DNA from: Sceloporus undulatus
Lineage: Eukaryota > Chordata > Lepidosauria > Squamata > Phrynosomatidae
Assembly (NCBI RefSeq): GCF_019175285.1
Contig: NC_056527.1
Span: forward strand, 54,049,486-54,113,485
Reading direction: 5' to 3'
DNA length: 64,000 bases
Part shown: piece after piece, positions 54,612-64,000 of the stretch
How the letters are laid out: each line of letters opens with the position of its first letter
How positions within the stretch are numbered: the first letter of the stretch is position 1
The notes under the pieces: generated by a model
The model's database searches: none
The model's input: only the letters and a program-made list of their open reading frames with translations
What the model was told of the DNA's origin: nothing
Made by a program: the position numbers and the translations under genes

Positions 54612-56135
54612 TATTTCTATTCCACTTTTTTCTCACAAAATCAAAGTGGATTACAACAAAAACATTAGATACAAAGTATGCTCGCCACCAAACTACACCC
54701 ATAAGAGCCAAAGACTCTTCATGGACCTTTAGGCAGCAGGCCTGAATAGGTGACAGCTTCCCCCATTCAAAGAAGGATTTGAATCCCATTGAAGTAAAAA
54801 CTTGACTACATAATGTTTAGAATACTATATGCAGTACATATGTGTATCTGTGTGAGAGACATGCTGTTTTGGGAAGGAAGACATATAACAGTAGCTAACT
54901 CAGATGCAAAGAGCAGGGCAATTGTTTGGTTCTTATTGTGGGAGATGTAAATGTGGCTTCCACAAAGCAAATCCTTTGGGCTGCAGAGAGAAAAAAGAAA
55001 CATTGAAATTATGATGAAGCTGCAATAGACAGCACCTGTGGCTAGGTGCACTGTGAAAAAGTGAGATAAAGGATGATGTTATCTGAATGTTTTGCCATCC
55101 TCAGTGTTTCAGCCCAGCTCTTCACCCTCCAAATAATTCCTGAGCCTCTAGTTCCAGGGCTCAACAGTTTCAAGGCATTATGCTGACCTGAAAGCCATGT
55201 TGGTCTAATATAAGCTATTTAACTCAACTGCTGCCTGAAGCTTTGTTCTGCAGCCCCCTCCCTTTGCTCTGATACTACAACTAGCAACAACTTCCGGAGG
55301 TCCTCTCAGTGGGTGATGAGCCTGATTTTGGTTTTAGCCTGAACTTTAAAAGAGCAACCATGGTGCAAAACCTATTTTGGGTGGGGGTGCAGGGCTCAAG
55401 TACCTTGGAGAGCTCCTTTAAGATCAGACAGAAACCTGGAATGGATTCACTACCCCTCTGACATGTAAGCCACAAATTGCTAGTGCCAGCAGAGAAGGAA
55501 GAGTCAGAGTTATTTGGCCAACACTCCCAATAAACTCTGCTGGTAATGCTGGCCAAACACTTCTGACTCATCCTTGCTGAACGTCGACATTCTACACACC
55601 TTGTTGAAGTAAGAAAGTGGATGTTTGGTGTTTAACAACAAAAAGAGAGTGGTTCCATATTGTCTTCTTAAGATCAAAGTAGAGCTCACATTGATTAGGG
55701 AGTCTGAGAAATCCTGAATACTAGCAGCATAACTGCCTGTTCCTGTTTGGTAGAATGCACTGCTTATTGCCTGTTGAACACAGTTAAATCAATATATGAG
55801 CATTCCATAGAGAATAGAATGTTCCCTGTGGCTATGTGTGTTTGTGATGCATGGAATATTGAAATGGGGGTGATATAGTAGTATGTTACAGCCATACTTT
55901 CAGGCATGATATTTTTCTGCTATTAAAAGTATTGCAGGTATGTACAAAATTACCTTCAGGCTATGTTTATAAAGTGTTTAGCCTGGACTTTAAAGGCATG
56001 GTCCAAGGCACTAGACCATATCCCCAGATTTATCATCTTGGATAGCTTTTTAAAGCTGTGATTAAAACCTGGAGTGAATTCATCACTCCACTCATAGAAG
56101 CCACCAGTTAAATTCCTCATGGTTTAACAATAGTA

Positions 56136-56475
56136 ACACAGAATGAGTCTCTCTTATCCAGAATTCCGAAATCCAAAATACTCCAAAAACCAAAATCTTT
56201 TCCATGACTCGCTGATATAGTGACATCTTTGCTTTCTGATGGTTCAGTGTACACAATCTTTGTTTCATGCACAAAATTATTAAAAATATTGTATAAAATT
56301 ACCTCTGGGCTATGTTCATAAAGTATATACAAAATATAAATGAATTACATGTTTAGATGTGGGTCCCATCTCCAAGATATATAGTTATTTATATGCAAGT
56401 ATTCTAAAGTCTAAAAAACTTTGAAATCCAAACACGTTTGGTCTCAAGCATTTTGGATAAGGGAGACTCAACCTG
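56136..56475 (-). mobile_element. Tigger-like MITE (GGTTGAGTCTCCC family), reversed
   Basis: On the + strand it ends taagggagactcaacctg|TA, the reverse of the family start, and contains ttctgatggttcagtgtaca and tgggtcccatctccaagata. Nearly full length. Confidence 0.82.
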
Positions 56476-56521
56476 TATCATGTCTAGCTGCTCATTTATG
56501 CTACTATTTACTGTTAGTTGG

Positions 56522-56745
56522 GGGCTGTCCACACTGCTGAAATAATCCAGTCTGACACCACTTTAACTGCCATGGCTCAATGCTATGGAATTCTGGGAAT
56601 TGTATTTTTATGAGACATCTAGCCTTCTCTGTCAAAGATCTCTGGTGCTACAATAAACTATACTTCCCAGAGTTCCATAGCATTGAGATAGGGCAGTTAA
56701 AGCGGTGCCAAACTAGATTGTTTCTGAAGTGCAGATTCAGTCTAT
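56522..56745. mobile_element. Palindromic hAT-like MITE (ACACTGCAG family)
   Basis: ccacactgctgaaataatcc at the left, ctagattgtttctgaagtgc at the right, with the internal ggaattctgggaattgta / acttcccagagttccata pair. Confidence 0.7.
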
Positions 56746-56913
56746 GTGAGATTTCTACTTTTTTTAAAAAAAAAAATTATTGTGAACCACCATAGTATAG
56801 TTCACAATATTTTTTAATTAGGATAGTGAAGATGAGGGTCATATATTTGGGGCACTTGAGATGAAGATGAGGGCTATGAAATAAAATGTCTCAAGGACCA
56901 GAGTTCTGTTTGT

Positions 56914-58760
56914 ATGGTTGTAGACCTCTGTTTTTCTAGAGATAGAAACTCTGTGCGTCATACATCTGAGCTGAGTTCCCTGCACTTGTGCTACTTTGAG
57001 TCTGTAAGTACCGAGGATGTGGTCAGGATCCTTGGGAGTGTTAGGAAGATGATCTGCTCTCTCGATCCCTGTCCCTCATGGCTGGCGGCTCAGGGGGGAC
57101 CGGTGGTAACTTCAATGTTACACCGGATCATCAATACATCTCTCAGGGATGGGCAATTTCCATTGAATCTAAAATTGGCCACTGTAAGACCTTTATTAAA
57201 AAAGCCCTCCCTTGACCCCCTGATGCATAATAATTATCGGCCTGTATCGCTGTTGCCATTTTTGGGTAAGGTGATCGAGAGGGCGGTTGCGATCCAGCTC
57301 CAATCGATCCTGGAAGAAATGGATTATCTAGACCCATTTCAAACCGGCTTTCGGGCGGGCTACGGGGTTGAGACTGCCATGGTCGCCTTGGTCGATGACC
57401 TCCGTCTGGGCATTGACAGAGGAAGCGTGTCCCTGTTGGTGCTCTTAGACATCTCGGCGGCTTTCGATACCATAGACCATGGTATCCTTCTGGAGCGCCT
57501 GGTAGAGGTGGGAGTCAGGGGCACTGCGCTCCAGTGGTTCCGGTCCTACCTCTCTGGGAGGTTCCAGATGGTGCAGCTGGGAGACGTGTACTCCGACAAG
57601 AGACCCCTAATATCTGGGGTCCCTCAAGGAGCCATTCTGTCTCCCATGCTTTTTAACATTTACATGAAACCGCTGGGAGAGATCATCCGGAGACATGGGG
57701 TGCGGGGTTATCAGTACGCTGATGACACCCAAATAATTTTCTCTATGTCTCCGACTGATGCAGTGACCGGGGATGGCATCTCTCCTCTCGTAGCCTGTCT
57801 GGAGTCGGTAATGGGCTGGATGAGGGAAAACAGACTCAGCTTGAATCCAGAGAAAACGGATGTACTCGTGATAGGTTCTCCTGGCCCAGGGATGGCGGTG
57901 ATTCCACCTGTCCTGAATGGGATCACGCTTCCCTTGAAGGACTCTGTACGCAGTCTGGGGGTGCTCCTTGACTCATCGCTCCACCTCACATCTCAGGTGG
58001 ATGCGACGGTCAGGAGCACCTGTTATCAGCTTCGGCTGATACGCCAGCTGCGTCCCTACCTGAGCCTGAGACGTAGAAACAGTGGTACACGCTCTGGTAA
58101 CCTCTCGGTTGGATTTCTGCAATGCGCTCTACATGGGGCAACCCTTGTACCATACCCGGAAGCTGCAATTAGTGCAAAATATGGCAGCAAGACTGGTCAC
58201 TAACATACCTAGGACCAGTCATATAACACCGGTCTTAAAAGACCTACATTGGCTGCCTATTGGCTTCCGGGCGCAATACAAGGTGTTGGTTATAACCTAT
58301 AAAGCCCTAAATGGCTTGGGCCCAGAGTACTTAAAGGACCACCTCTCTCCGTACAATCCGTCCCGCACACTCAGATCCACCGGGCAGCACTTGTTAAGAG
58401 TTCCGGAGGCTAGATTAGTTAATACCACCAGAAGGGCCTTTTCCACCTCGGCCCCTATCCTCTGGAACTCGCTGCCCATTGAGCTCCGTTCAGCAACCTC
58501 CCTGGCCCAATTTAAGAAGGGCCTGAAAACGTTCTTCTTCAAGCAGGCTTACCCCTGATTCTTTGCCCTGAGAGCCCCTTCCCCCCCCCCCCCCCCCCCC
58601 GTTAGTAGTTTGTGATTTGGCACAAGTTCTTTTATTGTTTTAATTGCATTGTTTTAATCTATATTGGATGTATGTTGTTATTGTTGTTAACCGCCCTGAT
58701 GTTTCGAAGGGCGGTATATAAATAAAGTTTTTATTTATTTATTTATTTATTTATTTATTA
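56914..58760 (+). mobile_element. L2-like non-LTR retrotransposon, 5'-truncated, with RT
   Basis: The reverse transcriptase is largely open from 56914 to 58203: LLKKPSLDP, NNYRPVSLLPFLGKVIERAV, FQTGFRAGYGVETAM, LLDISAAFDTIDHGILLERL, SGVPQGAILSPMLFNIYM and the catalytic YADDTQ. A frameshift near 58080 moves the C-terminal part to another frame, which stays open to 58558 (LDFCNALYMG; YKALNGLGPEYL; AFSTSAPILWNSLPIELRSA). The endonuclease is missing. The 3' UTR has a C20 run (58581-58600), a cgccctgatg...gggcgg hairpin and a (ttta)n tail. The motifs fit the L2 clade. One frameshift and long frames suggest a fairly young copy. Confidence 0.88.
58581..58600. repeat. C20 homopolymer in the LINE 3' UTR
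   Basis: Twenty consecutive C residues just after the LINE stop codon; prone to assembly error. Confidence 0.95.
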
Positions 58761-59759
58761 CTTGTTGGATCTCTATGTTTTGTCATGGATAGGCTATTCA
58801 TTGGGATCATTGGGAGTGAAATAATACCTCTTGCTGCTAAGAGTATCATTGTGCCTGGGTGGAGTGTAGCCTGAAAAAGCTTAGTATCCTGACCACTCTC
58901 CTGCTGGACCTCCAGATATTTCCTAGAACCCCTTTTTCTTGGACAGTCAATGTCCCACCAACGTAATAGGGGTTTCATGAGTGGTAGTTTATTGTCTCTC
59001 ACTGTGAATTTATTACTTTTGATATTGGTTATGGTTTACTGTCTGAGAGGGTTTAATGATGATCTTATCCTTCCCAACAAGCTTAACTCAGGGTCTGTTT
59101 GTGTAATATAATGAAACTGCAGTTTGAATCATCAAGGTTGCTTAATGCAAACAAAATATTTGATTTCAACTAACCTCATTTTAATCCCTATAAATCTGTT
59201 TTCTTTTGAATGAAAAAGTAGTCTTTCTCATAATAAGCAGAATTCATCATTTATGTCACTGCTTCCCCCATCCTTCTCCATTAATGCATCCATCTTTTAA
59301 ATTTACAGCATATACCCTCCAACACCCTCTGATGATTAATCTCCTTACCCAAGCAAGGCCAACTGCAATCCATTTTCGAATGGACTTTCTGTTCCTACAT
59401 ATTGATTGGCAATCATGTAGCAAATTTACATTTGACTTGGCAGTTAATTTATTATTTCCGCAACATTCAACACTTCGAATATCAGAACACTGCCAAGTAA
59501 TGTTGCCACCATTACTGGGTCCTGCGGTATTACCATAAATCCTTGTCCACTAGTACATTTTTAGAAATTTTTAAAATTGCATCAGTACTCATGTAAACTT
59601 GCTGAAAAGTTCCGCACCAATATTTATCATCTTCCCACAGAGTAAAGTAAAAAAGAACATTGCTGAATTAGATCAAAAGCCTATGTTTAAGGTTGGGAAC
59701 TCTGCAATCCTTCAGGTTCTTGCACTGCAACTGGCAATAGCCACAGCCAGCATAAGTCT

Positions 59760-60015
59760 AAAACACATGGGCCCAAAAATGTGACTTCCGGCTACTTCAT
59801 GGGTGTGACAAGCAGATGATGCACCCCTGGATCTGCCAGAAGACACTCTGCAGCTACCTAAGGTGGCCGGAAACTGGTCAGAAAAGGAATGGTGAAAAGC
59901 CACTCCTTGCCGGCAGCCCATCTAGGACTGTGGCATCTGGTCGCTGTGGTCCTGGGTTGACTGGGGGCCAACCGGGGCTGAAGTGGCCAGCGGCCGCTCC
60001 AAGCCACTGATCTGC
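59760..60015. mobile_element. GC-rich MITE-like block
   Basis: gggcccaaaaatgtgacttc at the left and tggccagcggccgctccaag at the right, with words related to 49866-50135 (actgtggcatctggtcg). No clear termini. Similarity is by eye only. Confidence 0.4.
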
Positions 60016-61258
60016 TGCACCCCAGTGTCAATGATGGTGGAGTTTAACCTGCACAAAAAAAATTACATTGAACAAAGGCCCCAACTGAAGCTGTTTTTAT
60101 CTCTCAAGTGTGTGTGTTTGTGTGTCTGAGGGCATCTTCCTCCCACTCCCAGAACACACAAAGATCCCAAGTATCAGTCTTTGGAGGAATGTATTGGGCT
60201 GTGTCATGTGTCTTTGCTGTTTTGCATTCTACCCGCAGGCATCTTAGTCTTCAGGCCCAGATACTTATGAAAATGACTGTTGCATTGGTAACGGGTTGTA
60301 TAATTCTGTCCTATAATGACAAAAAACCTTGTTAATGTTACATTGTTTTATTGCTGATAATAAAAGGTATTTAAATATGTATGGGTGTGGGAGAGGGTGG
60401 TTTTTGAAACAAAAACCAGCTGTGGGGGGAAAGACATGAAGCTCCCCCAAACTGCACACAATGGTCCCATTCCAGATCAGAGCCATACATGTTTACTTGA
60501 ATGTAAAATAAAAAGTAAACCTAAAGTGCAGGCTATATATTAAATATCAGTGAAGATTAGCCCCAAGAGTTCAAAGCCTTCAGCTAATTTGCTCCATACG
60601 GAAGATTAGCAGCAACAGAGTTCAACAAACCATTTCTGTCTTGAAAAGAACAGAGTCATAAATGCTTATTTAAATAAAGCTGAGAAATGAAGCAAGACAG
60701 AAGTCCTGGGTGATTGCATAAATGGAGGACCCTCTAAGGGAATTTATTGGCAGAGTTTGCTGCAGGGCTGTAGAAGCTGGCATTCGCTATCTTTCCCAGG
60801 GATATTAGCATATGCTTTGCACAGCCTTCTAAGCTTGAGACGGGGGCAGATGCAGCCTGCTGCTTGTTTGGGCCATCTGCCATTTAGCTTAAGGGATCAT
60901 TCTGTTCCAGTCTTCCACGTGTTTCTTTCTCTCCTCAGGGCCGGCTCTAGGTATTTGGCCACCCTAGGCGAGAAATATTTTGGCACCTCCTGTCACTGCT
61001 CATAATTATTTTTACCCCTTGATTTCCATTGTTTCATTTGTTAAAGCAAAACATGACATAAAACTTAGGTTCCAATCTCTCGTCATAGTATTGAGAATTA
61101 GACAAAAATCCGGTTAGGTTTTTACAAGTTAAAGACTTTTTTATTGCTGTGACATTTGGTATGGAGTTTCAATAAAAACACAGAAACACAGGAAAATAGT
61201 GTTTTTGATGCAAAACCATAAATTGGACTGTACAATACACATACATTCAAGAGTCATG

Positions 61259-61289
61259 TGACTGACTGACTGACTGACTGACTGACTGA
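61259..61289. repeat. (GACT)n microsatellite
   Basis: About eight tandem gact units. Confidence 0.95.
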
Positions 61290-61304
61290 GAGTAGTATCT
61301 CTTC

Positions 61305-61494
61305 TATAGTTTTTTGTGGGTTTTTTTTTTCAGGCTATGTGGCCATGTTCTAGAAGAGTTTCTTCCTGATGTTTTGCCAGCATCTGTGGCTGGCATTCTC
61401 TGAAGATGCCAGCCACAGATGCTGGCAAAATGTCAGGAAGAAACTATTCGAGAACATGGCCACATAGCCTTAAAAAACCCACAAAAAAACTATG
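61305..61494. repeat. Perfect-looking foldback repeat with 9-nt loop
   Basis: Arms 61305-61396 and 61406-61494 are reverse complements with few mismatches (gctatgtggccatgttct / agaacatggccacatagc; gccagcatctgtggctggca / tgccagccacagatgctggc). The loop is tctctgaag. I recognise it as a recurrent reptile repeat but not its family. Confidence 0.8.
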
Positions 61495-61841
61495 GATGCC
61501 AGCCATGAAAGCCTTCAACTTCACAGTGTCTCTTCTGTTTCCCTCCTCCTCACCTTTGCCCTCCCAAGCCAAAGCCTCGCAGGGGTTGAGAGGAAGAGGA
61601 GAAGAGGGGGGTTGTCTATATACAGGGCCACCCCTAAATTTTGGTGCCCTAGGCAGCTCCTAGTTCGCCCTTGTCTCTCCTCCCACCCCTTTCTCTTTAT
61701 TGCATCAGCAGGCCATTACTTCAGGCAGTGATCTATAACATTCTCTTCTGTTGTTACCTGGCTTCATTTCCACTGCTTCAGATTATTTTAGATCTCTAGG
61801 TAGGGCTATATTGGCATGATGATTTTTATTTAGTTATTGTT

Positions 61842-62365
61842 GTTAGCTGCCCTCGAGTAGACCTCGACTTCTGGCGACCCTGTATATCAGACATCTCTAA
61901 GGCCCCCTATCCTCCACTGCTCCGCTTAAGTCTTGAAGATTCAAGCCCATGTCCTCCCTGATTGAGTCAATCCATCTGGCGTATAGTCTTATGTTCTTTC
62001 TACTACCTTCTATTTTTTTAGCATTATTGTCTTTTTCTAATTAGTCATGCCTTCTCATGAGATGGCCAAAGCAACAGCCTCAGTTTAATCATCTTGGTTT
62101 CCAGGGAGATCTGTTCTAGGACCCATTTGTTTCTCTTCTTGGCTATCTATTGTATTCTCAGCACTCTTTTCCAACACCACATCTCAAATGAATTGACTTT
62201 TCTGTTATCCACTTGCTTCACTGTCCAGCTCTTGCATCCATACATGGTGATGGGGAATACAATGGATTGGACAATTCTAACTTTTATATTCAGTTGTATA
62301 TCTTTACTTTTTAAGATCTTGACTGGTTCTTTCACTGCTGTCCTTCCCATTCCTCATCTTCTTAT
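61842..62365 (-). mobile_element. Bov-B (RTE) LINE 3' end
   Basis: Minus-strand translation gives ILKSKDIQLNIKVRIVQSIV, FPITMYGCKSWTVKQVDNRK and FEMWCWKRVLRIQ, the conserved C-terminal part of the Bov-B polymerase. The 3' end on the + strand is ttgttagctgccctcgagta and gacctcgacttctggcgacc. 5'-truncated and interrupted by stops. Confidence 0.88.
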
Positions 62366-64000
62366 TTATTTAGTTATGCAAATAAAATCAATGGAATAAC
62401 AGGGGGAATCACTCCCCCCTGTTTAAAATCAATTTAATCGTGATCTATGTACAATTAAATCTGGACCTAACACATTCATTAAAAAGAGATTAGTGCTGTA
62501 GTCTGGATGCAACCAGTTATGTGTCACACTGCCTTAGCTAAATATAAATGTTTGTGTTTTTTATTTCTGCAGTGATTACATATTTATAGGTGAGGTCGGA
62601 AGCAACTGTGCCCTAACTAATGATGGCTAAGTATATTTTACTTTTTGCCAGAGAAACTAAACAGGGGCAGAGTAAAAACATGAAAAATATAAATCATCAC
62701 AATTGTACTAAACAAACAGATGATCCTGTCACCTCAGGATTCTAGATGGCTATTATGCCAAAGCTAACACTATAACACTAGTTTTAGCATAGTTGTCAAC
62801 TAGCAGAGTCAAAAGCACAAAGGTAGCTATAGAAACAGAAGCTCCTGTAACAACACATTTGCAATGTCCTTGGCAACTCCACTTTGAATCAACAATCACA
62901 GTTTTATGCACCAATGATGCCCTCCACAATATTTTTGCATAGAAAGCAATCATCAACACATGGCAAAAATCAAGCCTTTCATAATGTTACCCAGTATGCT
63001 CCAAATACAGTCAGGCTACCAGAAAGAGATCGTGGTGAATGAAATCTTCGCTTATCTCTTTGGTGCTTCTGGGAGGAGACCTGCATGGAGAACCTAAAAG
63101 TGCTGGGGGCTGTGTGTGTTTAGAATCCCACTACCAAAATATTGCTTATGAACATACAGATTCCAAGATACTACATACAATATGGATTTATTTTTTGTCA
63201 ATTTAGGTGGCACTTGAACAGCACAATAGCTCAGCTGGAAAAGCAGACTTAGATAAAGAGAAATGGAGGGTTGAGTTCTATCTCAGGAATATGTGAATGT
63301 AGCCTTACAAGGAACAGACTGCTTTGACGGAAGTCTGTTTCAGAATTGGTTGGTTTAAACCAAACGGCTTTTTAAATTTGACCAGTCCTGTTTTTGTTTT
63401 AAATTTGGCCAGACTTGTTTTTTTTTAATTGATTCTTTTTTTTTTAAAGTATGGCTATTATCACAATTTTCCAACCTTCTTACTGAAACAACAATGACTA
63501 AATTTAAACGTTGTTCATTGTTAAACCAATATCCAGTGTCAGCTGCTTCTTTTTAATCGTTTTATTTTATAGTGCAAGCAATGCCATTCAGAAATAAATC
63601 CTACAGTTAACATGAGTTCAACCAAAACAATTTGCTTTAAAAGAGCACTTTTAAAAAGAACAATTATTATTTGAGCTAGTGTCCATAATGTTTGAACTGC
63701 ATTCTGCTACTTAATTTTCTGACTTAGTCCTTTGCTGGATTAGTCCTATACCTCTCTATATAGGCTACAAACTTGCCAATATAATTCTCAAAGTTTTAAT
63801 GAAAGATATAAATCATATCAAAGCCTTATAACTGTGAATTGTTAAAGTCAGAAAGCATTAAAGCATGGTTGATCAAGTATTCTAATACATAAAATGTTTC
63901 ACAGGATTAATATAATAAGCAGGATTCAGTTTTTTCCATGAAAACATTAATGCAACAACACCAACAAAACACTATAAATCAAAAAGGGGATTTTTTTTAA

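Larger units (their letters stand above)
41248..64000 (+). other. NEK11: NEK11 intron 2 (start); no further exon recognised
   Basis: I looked for the next NEK11 segment (family motif KVLKEI...ELNP) and saw none. Stretches 46005-48830, 48910-51800, 51830-53340, 53575-54565, 54790-56130 and 62370-64000 show no gene and no clear repeat beyond short runs. Human NEK11 also has very long introns. Confidence 0.7.

Noticed and set aside
54551-54745. Frame with a poly-asparagine run
   Set aside because: It is the translation of a (TAA)n microsatellite.
57400-57760. Reverse transcriptase as a possible retroviral remnant
   Set aside because: The motif pattern (DISAAFDTIDH, YADDTQ) and the 3' hairpin plus short tandem tail are those of a non-LTR L2-like LINE. 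No LTR, gag or envelope-like sequence was seen anywhere in the window.
60939-61670. Two similar ends (ggccggctctaggtatttgg and cagggccacccctaaatttt) as one long element
   Set aside because: Both pieces are in the same orientation, so they look like two fragments of a hAT-type repeat rather than the two ends of one element. Not listed for lack of clear borders.

Overview
The window is vertebrate nuclear DNA, most likely from a squamate reptile (lizard or snake). Three interrupted genes are recognisable by protein similarity, in the order and orientation known from other amniotes: ATP2C1 (+), ASTE1 (-), NEK11 (+). The repeat set points to a squamate: Bov-B (RTE) LINE pieces, tRNA-derived SINEs with a Bov-B-like tail, an L2-like LINE with a reverse transcriptase, a CR1 3' end, and many short non-autonomous DNA transposons of Tigger/pogo-like, hAT-like and Harbinger-like type. 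I cannot fix the species.

Layout. 1-21791: the last 12 coding exons of ATP2C1, encoding about 484 residues, from the nucleotide-binding region through the hinge motif and membrane helices M5-M10 to the stop codon. Earlier exons lie left of the window. 21792 to about 24580: ATP2C1 3' UTR and a convergent intergenic stretch with several transposon remnants. 24584-30347 (-): the complete ASTE1 coding region in four exons, 672 codons plus stop, with a probable non-coding first exon ending at 33832. About 33832-34106: a CpG-containing segment with a full CRE, an RFX-like half site and a GC box, lying between two outward-facing splice donors. It is best read as the shared divergent promoter of ASTE1 and NEK11. 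34107-41077: NEK11 intron 1, rich in repeats, followed by the first coding exon (41078-41247) with the kinase glycine-rich loop. 41248-64000: the beginning of a very long NEK11 intron with no further exon that I can recognise; it holds an L2-like LINE, Bov-B pieces, MITEs and simple repeats.

Biology. ATP2C1 is the Golgi Ca2+/Mn2+ pump. ASTE1 is an XPG/FEN1-type nuclease-fold protein linked to DNA end repair. NEK11 is a NIMA-family checkpoint kinase. ASTE1 and NEK11 probably share a promoter; ATP2C1 and ASTE1 converge tail to tail.

I found no new gene system, RNA gene, CRISPR array or endogenous virus. The most unusual structures are in the repeats: a 1.4-kb hAT-like element with a GC-rich, polypurine/polypyrimidine palindromic core; a module shared by two hAT-like elements with different ends; several nested insertions with target-site duplications; a tandem duplication of a palindromic repeat next to the divergent promoter; and a 35-bp copy of ASTE1 coding sequence in its own intron. 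All identifications are by eye and from memory of protein families; no database search was run.
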